Origin: Phragmitibacter flavus
GTDB taxonomy: Bacteria; Verrucomicrobiota; Verrucomicrobiia; Verrucomicrobiales; Verrucomicrobiaceae
DNA: 64,000 nucleotides
Direction: 5' to 3'
Assembly: GCF_005780165.1 (NCBI RefSeq)
Contig: NZ_VAUV01000003.1
Coordinates: 62,001 to 126,000 of the forward strand
The notes beneath the pieces are model-generated. The model saw nothing but the letters and a program-made list of their open reading frames with translations, did not search any database and was not told the DNA's origin. Both the position numbers and the translations under genes were made by a program. Positions 21,455-30,588 of this stretch are shown in pieces. The number at the start of each line of letters is the position of its first letter. Within the stretch, counting starts at the first letter, position 1.

Positions 21455-21748
21455 TTACTCTGCCTTGGTCGCTTTTTTCGCCGCCTTCTTGGCTGCCTTC
21501 TTCACGGCCTTTTTCGCTGCGGTCGGCGTCTTTTTCTCAACCACCGGCTTCGGCTTGGCTTCTGCCTTCGCCGTCATGATCTCCGATTTCGCCATCCACT
21601 CCTCCACCGATGCCCAGATGTCCCCACCGTGGGGCCTTAAATGATCACTGCCCACCAAAATACCGCGCTTGTTGAAATCCAGGATCTCGGCGGGAGTAAA
21701 GGGTCCAAATTCGGTGTAGTTGCGGCTGATGTAGATGAGAGTGCTCAT
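21455..21748 (-). CDS. Small GYF-like domain protein with lysine/alanine-rich tail
   Basis: The product has 97 residues in two parts. Residues 1-55 look like a bacterial GYF_2-type domain (IYISRNYTEFGPFTPAEIL, then W and EEW), a fold that usually binds short proline-rich or other peptide segments. Residues 60-97 are a basic low-complexity tail built from AAKK units, like histone H1 or bacterial Hc1/HU tails that bind nucleic acid. The protein has no signal peptide and is probably cytoplasmic. It sits upstream of hisS in the same direction and is divergent from recF, so the 183-base gap at 21749-21931 probably carries promoters for both directions. A role in nucleoid or RNA binding is inference from the tail only. 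Confidence 0.8.
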   Translation of the reverse strand: MSTLIYISRNYTEFGPFTPAEILDFNKRGILVGSDHLRPHGGDIWASVEEWMAKSEIMTAKAEAKPKPVVEKKTPTAAKKAVKKAAKKAAKKATKAE

Positions 21749-21931
21749 AAGCTAAGGGTATTGTTTTGGGAAACTTAATTAAGGAGTCGAAATTCCAACT
21801 ACCATAATTTTCATATCAGAACAAGTAATGCGGCAAAAAAGCATGTTCCGTGCCTGTTTTCTTTCGCCCATTGCGCGGCCACCCACGATTGCCTGCTGGA
21901 CAAGCGGCCATCACGTTTCATCATCGCTGCC

Positions 21932-23017
21932 ATGTTGAGCCAATTGCTGGTCAGGGATTTCCGCTGTTTCGCCGAGGCGAAGCTGGCCTTGCACCCGGCC
22001 ACGACCCTGCTCGTCGGCAACAACGCCCAGGGCAAAACCTCCCTCCTTGAGGCCCTTTGCGTCGTGCTGCGCCTGCAATCCCCCCGCACCTCGACACGCA
22101 CCGACCTGATCCGATTTGGCACCCGCAGTTGCCTGGTGGAAGCCAGTCTCGGCGACCATCAACTGCGTTTTGCCCAAAGCGCCACCACCCGTCGGCTCGC
22201 GGTCGACAACGTCGTTTGCACCCGCAGTCCCGACTACCTCCAAAGCAGCGCCCGCGTGGTGTGGATGGACCACTCCGACATGCTCCTCGTCCGTGGCGGC
22301 GCTGAACATCGCCGACGTTACCTCGACTTCGCCGCCGCCCAGCTAAATCCAGGCTACCTACACGCCCTGCGTCACTACGAAAGACTCCTGCGCAGCCGCA
22401 ATCACCTGCTCAAACGCGACGCCGTCATCAACTGGCGTCAAGCCGATGCCTACGCCGTGGCTCTCGAGGAACATGGACACTTCATCTCCCAATGCCGCGC
22501 CCAGCTCGCTGAGTCCCTGACTCCCCACGTCAACACTGCCCACGCTGCCCTCAGTGGCGGACACGAAATCGCTCAAATCCAATACCAGCCCGGATTCGAT
22601 CCCAACGGCCTCGCCCAGCAGCTCCGCGACGCCCGCGCCGATGAAGAACGCACCCGCACCACCGCCGCCGGCATCCATCGCGACGACCTCCAGCTGCTCG
22701 TCAACGACCGTCCCGCCAGCGCCTTCGCCTCTGAAGGCCAGCAACGCAGCCTCAGCCTCGCCCTCAAACTCGCCCAGGTTACCACCCTTACACAGGCCAC
22801 CGGCTCACCTCCCCTTCTCCTGATCGACGACGTCTTTGGCGAACTCGACCACACACGCCGTCGCGCCCTACTCAACGCCCTTCCTCAAGACACCCAGAAA
22901 GTCATCACCACCACTTCCGTTGACTGGATCACCGGCGATTTCTCGCCCGACGGCTGGCAATATCATGTTGATAAGGCCGCGCTCGGTCCCCTCGTTCCCG
23001 TTGGCTCAAGACTCTGA
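21932..23017 (+). CDS. recF: DNA replication/repair protein RecF
   Basis: RecF is an SMC-like ATPase that helps load RecA at single-strand gaps through RecOR. The 361-residue length is normal. The Walker A motif is GNNAQGKTS (residues 29-37), the ABC-type signature is SEGQQRSLSLA and Walker B is LLLIDDVFGELD, all intact. The N-terminal L-x-x-F-R-C-F strand is typical. RecF often lies beside dnaA-dnaN, but here it stands between a GYF-domain gene and mreB with no replication genes, so it appears to have its own promoter. The upstream 183 bases are AT-rich near 21770-21835. Confidence rests on the three ATPase motifs in correct order and the family length. Confidence 0.93.
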   Translation: MLSQLLVRDFRCFAEAKLALHPATTLLVGNNAQGKTSLLEALCVVLRLQSPRTSTRTDLIRFGTRSCLVEASLGDHQLRFAQSATTRRLAVDNVVCTRSPDYLQSSARVVWMDHSDMLLVRGGAEHRRRYLDFAAAQLNPGYLHALRHYERLLRSRNHLLKRDAVINWRQADAYAVALEEHGHFISQCRAQLAESLTPHVNTAHAALSGGHEIAQIQYQPGFDPNGLAQQLRDARADEERTRTTAAGIHRDDLQLLVNDRPASAFASEGQQRSLSLALKLAQVTTLTQATGSPPLLLIDDVFGELDHTRRRALLNALPQDTQKVITTTSVDWITGDFSPDGWQYHVDKAALGPLVPVGSRL

Positions 23018-23149
23018 GCCTTCCTCCAGCCTCCCAAACCAAAGTTCGGCACAAAATGTGCTTGCAAGTTGGCCTTCTGCCGTCTAGCGACAACAAACCG
23101 CACCACGGTTTCATCCGACGATAAGATGGCTCTCATGCCGAAGTTTCTC

Positions 23150-23178
23150 TTGACGGGAAATTGCCACGGTTTTTAGCT
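23150..23178 (+). promoter_or_regulatory. Candidate promoter for the mreB cluster
   Basis: TTGACG at 23150-23155 (5/6 to consensus) is followed after 17 bases by TTAGCT at 23173-23178 (a weak -10). It lies in the 293-base gap between recF and mreB, about 130 bases upstream of the mreB start. A GC-rich stem GGCTGC/GCAGCC (23179-23200) follows directly and could shape the leader. No gene is seen in the gap. Confidence 0.3.
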
Positions 23179-23310
23179 GGCTGCGCAGTCGTTTGCAGCC
23201 TTGTGGCGGCATCCGGCACCCTGTGATTTTAGGGGTTGTTCCGTTGAGTCCCTTTTCATCATTGTTTCACCACCCCTTTCAACTTTCATTTTTTCACCCC
23301 TTTCTCCTAC

Positions 23311-24345
23311 ATGTCATTCTTTGGTCGTTTTTTTGGTTTCGCATCCAGTGATATTGGAATTGATCTCGGCACCGCCAACACCCTCGTCTACGTAAAAGAC
23401 CATGGCATTGTCCTGCGTGAACCGTCCGTCGTGGCGGTCAAGGCAGGCACCAATGAAGTGGTCGCCGTCGGCGATGATGCCAAGCGGATGCTCGGCAGAA
23501 CCCCCGGCAACATCATTGCCATCCGCCCGCTTAAGGACGGTGTCATCGCCGACTTTAAAGTGACCGAGGCCATGCTTCGCCACTTCATCCAGAAGGTCCA
23601 CAACCGCCGTGGTTTTGTTCGTCCCCGCGTCGTCATCGCCGTTCCCTCCGGCATTACCGAAGTCGAAAAACGCGCCGTCAAGGAAAGCGCCGAACAGGCC
23701 GGTGCCCGCGAAGTTTATCTCATCGAAGAACCCATGGCAGCCGCCATCGGCGTCGGCCTCCCCGTTCAGGAAGCCGCTGGCAACATGATTGTCGACATCG
23801 GCGGTGGCACCACCGAGGTCGCCATCATTTCCCTCAGCGGCATCGTCTACAGCCGCAGCGTTCGCGTTGCCGGTGATGAGCTCGACGAAGCCATCACCAA
23901 CTACATGAAACGCGCCTACAATTTGATGATCGGCGAACGCACCGCTGAAGACATCAAACTGCGCATCGGTTCCGCCTATCCCCTCGGTAAAGAGACCACC
24001 ATGGACGTCAAAGGTCGCGACATGGTCGCCGGCCTCCCCAAAACCATCACCATCACCAGCCAGGAAGTCCGCGAAGCCATGCTGGAGCCGCTCAACACCA
24101 TCATCGACGCCGTTCGCACCACCCTGGAGCGCTGCCCGCCCGAGCTCTCTGCTGACCTGGTCGACCGCGGCATCATGCTCGCCGGTGGTGGCGCCCTCCT
24201 GCGCGGCCTCGACAAGCTGTTGCAGGAAGAAACCGCCCTCCCCGTCCACGTGGCTGACGATCCACTCAGCGCCGTCGGCGAAGGTTGCGGTCGCGTGCTC
24301 AGCGAGATCGAGTTCCTGCGCAAGGTCAGCACCATGGACAACTGA
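23311..24345 (+). CDS. mreB: Rod shape-determining protein MreB
   Basis: MreB is the bacterial actin that forms membrane-bound filaments and directs lateral cell-wall synthesis by the elongasome. The 344-residue length is canonical. The actin-fold nucleotide motifs are all present: [20 protein letters not shown] near the N-terminus, [15 protein letters not shown] in the middle and [12 protein letters not shown] near the C-terminus. The N-terminal [10 protein letters not shown] is amphipathic and hydrophobic, consistent with membrane attachment. It is first of the shape cluster mreB-mreC-mreD-PBP2, with 135 bases to mreC that hold no other gene. The cluster suggests a rod-shaped or at least elongating cell. 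Confidence 0.97.
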   Translation: MSFFGRFFGFASSDIGIDLGTANTLVYVKDHGIVLREPSVVAVKAGTNEVVAVGDDAKRMLGRTPGNIIAIRPLKDGVIADFKVTEAMLRHFIQKVHNRRGFVRPRVVIAVPSGITEVEKRAVKESAEQAGAREVYLIEEPMAAAIGVGLPVQEAAGNMIVDIGGGTTEVAIISLSGIVYSRSVRVAGDELDEAITNYMKRAYNLMIGERTAEDIKLRIGSAYPLGKETTMDVKGRDMVAGLPKTITITSQEVREAMLEPLNTIIDAVRTTLERCPPELSADLVDRGIMLAGGGALLRGLDKLLQEETALPVHVADDPLSAVGEGCGRVLSEIEFLRKVSTMDN

Positions 24346-24480
24346 GCCAGTTGGTTCAGTGACCTTTTCCGGTTCATCTCCTCCAGGCAGACATTGATTG
24401 GTCCTAACTTCATGCCCCATGTTCATGAACATCCGCCCGCCCGCCTCGTGCCAACCATGTGCTGATCGCCATCGCATTCC

Positions 24481-25323
24481 ATGAAAAAAGGCAACATCAT
24501 CGCCCTGCTGTTATTCCTGGCTGCGGTTGCAGCCGTCTTCACCCTCAAGACCCCGCAGACCCGCGCCATTCAAACCAGCGTCATGAACTTCCTCTCGCCG
24601 TTCATCCGCGGCAGCGCCCTTGCTGAGGAACAGTTCAAAAGCGCCACCAACACCCCTTCAGACCCCGCGCAACTCCAGCGCGAATACAACAACCTCCGCC
24701 AGGAAGCGGAAGGGCTGCGCATCATCGCCCAAAAATACAACCAGGTGCTGCAGGAGAACAACAAGTTCCGCGCCATGCTGAACTACCGCCAGCAAAGCGA
24801 ATACAAACTCACCGCCGCCCGCGTCCTGCGCCGCTCCGCCTCCAACTGGTGGAGCACCCTCGTCATCGACAAAGGTGCCCTCGACGGACTGGTCACCGAC
24901 AGCCCCGTCATCACCGACATCGGCCTCGTCGGCAAAACCGGCAAAATCGCCGCCCACACGGCCGAAGTCATCCTCCTCACCGACGAAGAATGCCGCGTCG
25001 CCGCGCGCATCGAAGGCACCCAGTTCAAGGGCATCCTCAGCGGCGAACGGGGAGACTTCGAATCCCGCCCCAACCTCTACCTGCGTTTTCTTGACCCCAC
25101 CCTCACCGTCACCCCAGGCACCAACGTCTACTCCACCGGCGACGGCGGCGTTTTTCCTCCCCAACTCCTTCTCGGCAAGGTGAAAAGCTTCCAGGCCAAA
25201 GACGTGTCGGGTGAAGCGATCGTCGACTCCGCCGTCAATTTCAACCTTCTCGAGGACGTCTTCGTCGTGCACGTTGACAGCATGCCCTCCAGCGTGCCGT
25301 CGGCCATTCCCGTCGCCGAATAA
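24481..25323 (+). CDS. mreC: Rod shape-determining protein MreC
   Basis: MreC is a bitopic inner-membrane protein whose periplasmic part activates PBP2 and links MreB filaments to wall synthesis. The 280-residue protein has one N-terminal membrane segment (residues 5-22, IIALLLFLAAVAAVFTL) and a coiled-coil stretch around residues 60-100 (QLQREYNNLRQEAEGLR, then a Q/E/N-rich segment). The beta-barrel domain follows, with typical VITDIGLVGKTGKI and SGERGDFE elements. Order, length and topology match the family. mreD starts 27 bases after its stop, so the two are probably translated from one transcript. Confidence 0.93.
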   Translation: MKKGNIIALLLFLAAVAAVFTLKTPQTRAIQTSVMNFLSPFIRGSALAEEQFKSATNTPSDPAQLQREYNNLRQEAEGLRIIAQKYNQVLQENNKFRAMLNYRQQSEYKLTAARVLRRSASNWWSTLVIDKGALDGLVTDSPVITDIGLVGKTGKIAAHTAEVILLTDEECRVAARIEGTQFKGILSGERGDFESRPNLYLRFLDPTLTVTPGTNVYSTGDGGVFPPQLLLGKVKSFQAKDVSGEAIVDSAVNFNLLEDVFVVHVDSMPSSVPSAIPVAE

Positions 25324-25350
25324 ATCCGCAAGCCAGCCAGCAGCCGTCTC

Positions 25351-25980
25351 ATGAACCTGTTCTTCAACTTCAGCGTCCTGGTATTGCTGACCATCTCCTT
25401 CGGCATTCAGGAGTTCATGCCCGTCATCGACTTTGCCAATCAGGCGCGCCTGCTGCTTCCCGCCGTGTTTTTCTTCTGCGCCTCCCTCAGCGTCTCCTTT
25501 CCCATGATGCTCATCCTCGCCCTGGCCACCGGCCTCGTGTGGGATGCCCGCAATCTCCCCCATCCTCCCGAAAAAATCACCGTCCAGATGAGCCAGATGG
25601 ACGAACTCGGCAACTCCGACATCGACGAAGCCCGCTCCGGCATGGGCAACCTTCGCGTCGGCTACTCCATCGTCCTCTTCGCCATCGCCGGAGCCCTCAT
25701 GCAAGGCATCCGCCCCCTCTTCAAACGCGGACGCTGGGAGTTCCCGGTATTCATGGTCGGCATTGCCACCTTCACCTGGCTTCTGGTAGAATTCTTATTT
25801 ATGTCATTTTTAAGGGGAAGTTTCGAATTCCATCCCGGCTTGTGGACCAAGCTGATCACCTGCTCGCTGCTCGCCATGCTGGTTTCCCCCATCATCCTTT
25901 TTGTCCTGCACATCCTGGCCAACCTGTTTAACTACGAAGTGAAGCACGAAGGCCTCGTCTATCGCTACCATGGTAGTTAA
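25351..25980 (+). CDS. mreD: MreD-like integral membrane protein
   Basis: This 209-residue protein sits exactly where MreD is expected, between mreC and PBP2. It has about five hydrophobic segments (roughly residues 5-22, 30-52, 105-122, 132-152 and 168-192), consistent with a small polytopic inner-membrane component of the elongasome. Sequence identity to well-known MreD proteins is not obvious by eye, so the call depends largely on position and topology. An unusual charged loop (roughly residues 62-100) separates the second and third membrane segments. The stop overlaps the PBP2 start by 11 bases, indicating translational coupling. Confidence 0.75.
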   Translation: MNLFFNFSVLVLLTISFGIQEFMPVIDFANQARLLLPAVFFFCASLSVSFPMMLILALATGLVWDARNLPHPPEKITVQMSQMDELGNSDIDEARSGMGNLRVGYSIVLFAIAGALMQGIRPLFKRGRWEFPVFMVGIATFTWLLVEFLFMSFLRGSFEFHPGLWTKLITCSLLAMLVSPIILFVLHILANLFNYEVKHEGLVYRYHGS

Positions 25981-28195
25981 ATATCGATTCCGTCTCTATC
26001 TCTTCACGCTGGTCCTCCTCATGGGCTTCGGCGCGGTCTCCCAACGCCTGTGGAACCTCAGTGTGGAACGACACGAAGAGTTCAAACACAAGGTTCCCGG
26101 CACCAAAACCCTGCGCGCCCGCGTTCCCGGTTTCCGCGGCGAGATCAAAGATCGCAACGGCATTCCCCTGGTCCGCAACAAATCCTCCTTCGAGGTCCAG
26201 ATCAACCTCTACGCCCTCGTCGCCGCTTACAAGGAAATGCTCGCCGAGCAGAACAAGTTGCTGCCCAAAGATCAGCGCCGTTCCCTTCCCCTCTACAAAT
26301 ATCGCTACCCCGAGCGCGGCATCATCCGCGAAAAAGACGAACTCGACATCAAGGCCGTCGTTGACGAAGTCGTCATCGCCAGCCTGAACAACCTCGGCAT
26401 CGCCCGCGAATACAACGCCAATAGCCTGCGCGTCCACTACCGCACCAACCGTGGCGTCGTCCCATGGGTCTACTGCAGCGACCTCTCCTTCGAAGAATTC
26501 AGCCAGTTTGCCGAACACCGTCTCGGCCTCCCCGGCGTTAGCGTCACCGAACGCGCCGTCCGACAATACATCTACGACTCCCTCGCCTGCCACGTCCTCG
26601 GCTATGTCAGCCAGCCCGACGAACAAAAAGTCCCCGATGAAGAACGCAGCGAATGGGATTTCTACGTTCCCGATGACTTCGGCGTCGCAGGCATTGAAAA
26701 AACCTTCGACACCGAACTGCGCGGTCGACCCGGCGTGCGCACCATGCTGCAAAACGAAAAAGGCCGTATCGTCAAAGCCCTCGAATACACCGAACCCCGC
26801 AAAGGCAGCGATCTCTACCTGGCCATCGACGCCCGCATCCAGTATATCGCCGAACGCGCCCTTCGCGAGAGCACCCCCGCCATCGGCCGCGGCTCCATCG
26901 TCGTGCTCGACCCCAACAATGGCGACGTGATCGCCATGGCCTCGGTGCCGTCCTACAACCCCAACAAGTTCATCCCCTCCATTTCCCGCGAAGATTTTCG
27001 CGACTACACCAGCAACACCGCCAACCCCCTCTTCAACCGCGCCGTCAACACCTACGCCCCCGGCTCGACCTACAAGGTCATGATTGCCTTCGCAGGCATT
27101 CTTGCGGGCAACCAGAACGACCGCCTCAACTGCGGCGGCAGCGTCACCTATGGCAGCAAGGCCATGAAATGCTGGATCGCCTCCAAAGGCGGTGCCCATG
27201 GCACGCTCGGCCTCACCGACGCCATCATGCGTTCCTGCAACTGCTACTTCTACCTCTACGGCAACAACGCCGGCATCGAAAACATCGAAAAAGCCGGTAA
27301 AATGTTCGGCCTCGGTGAACGAACCGGCATCGAGCTTCTCGAAGAAGACCCTGGCATCCTTCCCAGCCCCGGCTGGCTGCGCGCCAACCGACCCAGGGAA
27401 CGCTGGAGCAACGGCTACACCGCCAACACCTCCATCGGCCAGGGTCAAGTCCTCGCCAGCCCCCTGCAGATGGCCGGCGTCTCCGCTGCCACTGCCAACG
27501 GCGGCATCGCCTACCGACCCCACCTTCTTCGCAAAATCATGGACGGCACCGAACTCGTCCGCGAACAAAAACCTGAAATCCGCGGCAACTTCATCGATCA
27601 CGGCATGACCCCCGCGAAAATCGAGCTCATCCGCAAAGGCATGTGGAAGGTCGTCAATGAAACCGGTGGCACCGCCCGCTCCGCGCGCATTGAAAATGTC
27701 GAAGTCGCTGGCAAAACCGGAACCGCCCAGAACTGGGCCCCCAACGGCAAAAAAGACAACCACACTCTCTTCATCACCTTCGCCCCCTACAACAACCCCA
27801 AATACGCCGCCTGCATTTTCGTTCAGGGCGGACATTCGGGAGGCGGAACCGCCGCGCCCATCGCCAAGCGCGTGCTCGAACAAGCCCTCGCCCTCGACAC
27901 CGGCTACACCATCCAACTCGCCGCCGTTCCTGAAGTCGTCGGCAGCTTCGATCAGATCATGGCCGTTTCCTACGACGGTCTCCCCGCCATCACCCTTCCC
28001 GGCACCGAAGACGAAGACACCGGCACCATCAACGAAGACGAGCCCCCCCGCCCCACCCGCGCCCGGGATACGCAAGTTTCCAAACCCAAAGTCAAAATCC
28101 GCGAAGAAGCCGATGCTGAAGGCTCCGCCGCTGTCAAAAACCGCCAACCACCACCACGCCGCGCCAACTTCTTCAAGCGCATGCTGGGCAGGTGA
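25970..28195 (+). CDS. mrdA: Penicillin-binding protein 2 (elongasome transpeptidase)
   Basis: PBP2 cross-links peptidoglycan during side-wall elongation. The 741-residue protein has an N-terminal membrane anchor (about residues 7-26), a pedestal or dimerization region with RGEIKDRNGIPLV (about 58-70), and a transpeptidase domain. All active-site motifs are intact: STYK with nucleophile Ser366 and Lys369, SCN at 422-424, and KTGT at 582-585. About 90 residues after the catalytic domain form an acidic and proline/arginine-rich extension (EDEDTG, PPRPTR), longer than the E. coli enzyme. The start overlaps mreD by 11 bases. The usual glycosyltransferase partner RodA is not encoded next to it in this window. 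Confidence 0.95.
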   Translation: MVVKYRFRLYLFTLVLLMGFGAVSQRLWNLSVERHEEFKHKVPGTKTLRARVPGFRGEIKDRNGIPLVRNKSSFEVQINLYALVAAYKEMLAEQNKLLPKDQRRSLPLYKYRYPERGIIREKDELDIKAVVDEVVIASLNNLGIAREYNANSLRVHYRTNRGVVPWVYCSDLSFEEFSQFAEHRLGLPGVSVTERAVRQYIYDSLACHVLGYVSQPDEQKVPDEERSEWDFYVPDDFGVAGIEKTFDTELRGRPGVRTMLQNEKGRIVKALEYTEPRKGSDLYLAIDARIQYIAERALRESTPAIGRGSIVVLDPNNGDVIAMASVPSYNPNKFIPSISREDFRDYTSNTANPLFNRAVNTYAPGSTYKVMIAFAGILAGNQNDRLNCGGSVTYGSKAMKCWIASKGGAHGTLGLTDAIMRSCNCYFYLYGNNAGIENIEKAGKMFGLGERTGIELLEEDPGILPSPGWLRANRPRERWSNGYTANTSIGQGQVLASPLQMAGVSAATANGGIAYRPHLLRKIMDGTELVREQKPEIRGNFIDHGMTPAKIELIRKGMWKVVNETGGTARSARIENVEVAGKTGTAQNWAPNGKKDNHTLFITFAPYNNPKYAACIFVQGGHSGGGTAAPIAKRVLEQALALDTGYTIQLAAVPEVVGSFDQIMAVSYDGLPAITLPGTEDEDTGTINEDEPPRPTRARDTQVSKPKVKIREEADAEGSAAVKNRQPPPRRANFFKRMLGR

Positions 28196-28295
28196 TGGTT
28201 GCTCTATCCTTCTCAAAAATACCCATCCCCAGTCAGTATCTCGATGATGCCGGCTTCCCACGAATCTCAACTAACTCAAGTGACCCTTTTCAACC

Positions 28296-29894
28296 ATGGC
28301 TCTCGCAATTGTGAAAAAAATTAAGGAATTCTTCACCGGACAAAAAGACATCACCAGCGGCACCCGCATTGTCATCAACTGTGAAAGACTCGAAAACCGC
28401 GTCGCCCTCCTCGAGAACGGTGCCCTCGAAGAATACTCGATCGAACGCGTGGGCACCACCCACCTCGTCGGCAGCGTTTACAAAGGCCGCATCAAAAACA
28501 TCGAGCAGGGCCTCAAGGCCATGTTCGTCGACATCGGCCTTGAGAAAAACGCCTTCCTCCACTTCTGGGATGCCATCCCCGAAGCCTTGAACGCCCAGGC
28601 CATGGAGGAGATTGATCGCGGCGGCTCCAACCGAAAAAAATCCAAAACCATCACCGCCAAGGACATCCCGAGCCTCTACCCGATCGGCGCTGAAATCCTC
28701 GTCCAGATCACCAAAGGTCCCGTCGGCAACAAAGGCCCGCGTGTCACCACCAACATCTCCCTCGCCGGACGTCTCCTGGTGCTGATGCCCCAAAACGATT
28801 CCTGCGGCATCTCCCGCAAGATCGACGATCCCAAAGAGCGCGCCCGCCTGCGCAAAATCGTCGAAAAATTGCACCTGCCCGAAGGCATGGGCATCATCAT
28901 GCGCACCGAAGCCGCCGGCAAACGCGCCCGTCACATCATTCGCGACCTTTCCATCCTCGTTGAACAGTGGAACGAAATCGTCGAACGCCGCGACAGCAAA
29001 CAAGTCCCCATCTGCTGCTTTGAAGAACCCGATGTCTTCGAACGCACCGTCCGCGACTTCCTCACCGATGAAATCGACGAAATTGCCTGCGATGACATCG
29101 CCGTCGTGCAACGCATGAAGGAAATCGTCGCCCCCATCTCCCGGCGCGCTCTTCGTCGCATCACCCACTTCACCGGCCCCGGTTCCATCTTCGACCGCTA
29201 CAACGTTCAGCGCCAGATCGACTCCGCGTTCTATCGCGAAGTCTGGCTCAAATGCGGCGGCTACATCGTCATCGACCAAACCGAAGCCCTCATCTCCATC
29301 GACGTCAACACCGGACGCAACAAAGGCAAGTCCGCCAACGACGACAAGGTCATCCTCGAAACCAACCTCGAAGCCGCCGCCGAAGTCGCCCGTCAGCTCC
29401 GCCTCCGCAACATGGGCGGACTCGTGGTCGTCGACTTCATCGACATGAAACAGCGCCGCGACCAGCAGGCCGTCTACAAAACCATGGTCGACCACACCCG
29501 GCGCGACAAGGCCAAGACCCAGGTCCTGCCGCTCTCCCAGTTCGGCCTCATGGAGATGACCCGTCAGCGCCTGCACGAAAGCCTTTCCGACGCCCTTTAC
29601 GAACCCTGCCCGCATTGCGCTGGACACGGACAGATCAAAACCCCGCTCACCATGAGTGTGGAAATCCAGCGTCGCCTCAGCTCCGTGCTTCAACGCATTG
29701 GCGAGACCGACCGCGACCTCGTCGTCACCATCCATCCCGATGTCATGCAGCGTCTGCGCACCAGCGACGACCAGATCCTCGTCGACCTCGAACGCAAATA
29801 CCAGGCCCGCATGACGTTCCGCACCGATGCCAGCTTCAACCGCGAGCACTACATCATCACCAACGCTCGCACCGGCGATGAAATCAAAAACTGA
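28296..29894 (+). CDS. rng: Ribonuclease E/G family endoribonuclease
   Basis: This endoribonuclease is expected to process 5' ends of rRNA and cleave mRNA in AU-rich single-stranded regions. The 532-residue length fits RNase G or a short RNase E lacking the long degradosome tail. An S1-type RNA-binding segment (GSVYKGRIKNIEQGLKAMFVDIG, residues about 60-82) is near the start. Catalytic metal-binding aspartates are in SIDVNTG (Asp336) and VVVDFIDMK (Asp380). The zinc-link CPHC is at residues 438-441. Its position behind mreBCD matches the mre-rng neighbourhood of gamma-proteobacteria, suggesting an old or recurrent linkage. The 100-base gap after PBP2 shows no clear terminator. Confidence 0.95.
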   Translation: MALAIVKKIKEFFTGQKDITSGTRIVINCERLENRVALLENGALEEYSIERVGTTHLVGSVYKGRIKNIEQGLKAMFVDIGLEKNAFLHFWDAIPEALNAQAMEEIDRGGSNRKKSKTITAKDIPSLYPIGAEILVQITKGPVGNKGPRVTTNISLAGRLLVLMPQNDSCGISRKIDDPKERARLRKIVEKLHLPEGMGIIMRTEAAGKRARHIIRDLSILVEQWNEIVERRDSKQVPICCFEEPDVFERTVRDFLTDEIDEIACDDIAVVQRMKEIVAPISRRALRRITHFTGPGSIFDRYNVQRQIDSAFYREVWLKCGGYIVIDQTEALISIDVNTGRNKGKSANDDKVILETNLEAAAEVARQLRLRNMGGLVVVDFIDMKQRRDQQAVYKTMVDHTRRDKAKTQVLPLSQFGLMEMTRQRLHESLSDALYEPCPHCAGHGQIKTPLTMSVEIQRRLSSVLQRIGETDRDLVVTIHPDVMQRLRTSDDQILVDLERKYQARMTFRTDASFNREHYIITNARTGDEIKN

Positions 29895-29923
29895 GTCCGC
29901 TTGCACCCCACCGACCCGACGGC

Positions 29924-30583
29924 ATGAATCGCACCTTCGCCATCGGTGACATCCACGGTTGTCTCACCGCTCTTCAGATCCTGGACGAACACCTGCAGTT
30001 TGGTCCAGGAGATCTCGTCATCACCCTCGGCGACTACGTCGATCGTGGTGCCGACTCCGCAGGCGTCGTCGACTACCTGCTCGCCCTCGCCACCCGCACC
30101 CAGCTCATCCCCCTTCGCGGCAACCACGAGGTCATGATGCTCGACAGCCGCCACGATCCTCACACCCTACAGCTGTGGATCGCCAACGGCGGCGACGCCA
30201 CCCTCGCCTCCTACACTGCTCCTCCACTTTCCTGCATTTCCGAATCCCACTGGAGTTTTTTGAATGCCACCCTGCCCTACCACGAGCTTCAATCCGATTT
30301 CTTTGTTCATGCCAACGTGAACCCCGAGCTTCCTCTCGACCAACAAACCGAGGAATCCCTCTACTGGCAGCACCTCGGCAAGCAACTCCCCCATGTTTCT
30401 GGTCGCCGTATGATCTGCGGCCACACCTCACAAAAATCCGGTGAGGTCCTCAACCTTGGTCACACCGTGTGCATCGACACCTGGGCCTGCGGCAACGGCT
30501 GGCTGACCGCCCTGGAAGTCAGTTCCAACGACTACTGGCAGGCCAATCAAAAAGGCCAGCTGCGGCAAAGCCGCCTATCCTAA
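29924..30583 (+). CDS. PPP-family metallophosphoesterase (serine/threonine phosphatase-like)
   Basis: The 219-residue cytoplasmic enzyme has the three metal-binding motifs of the PPP family at the right spacing: GDIHG (8-12), GDYVDRG (36-42) and GNHE (66-69). A late CGHT motif and a CIDTWACGNG strand follow. Such small bacterial PPP enzymes dephosphorylate phosphoproteins or dinucleotide polyphosphates, and the true substrate cannot be read from sequence. It begins 29 bases after rng on the same strand and may be cotranscribed. It ends 5 bases from the convergent YidB-like gene, leaving no room for a separate terminator. Confidence 0.88.
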   Translation: MNRTFAIGDIHGCLTALQILDEHLQFGPGDLVITLGDYVDRGADSAGVVDYLLALATRTQLIPLRGNHEVMMLDSRHDPHTLQLWIANGGDATLASYTAPPLSCISESHWSFLNATLPYHELQSDFFVHANVNPELPLDQQTEESLYWQHLGKQLPHVSGRRMICGHTSQKSGEVLNLGHTVCIDTWACGNGWLTALEVSSNDYWQANQKGQLRQSRLS

Positions 30584-30588
30584 GCACC

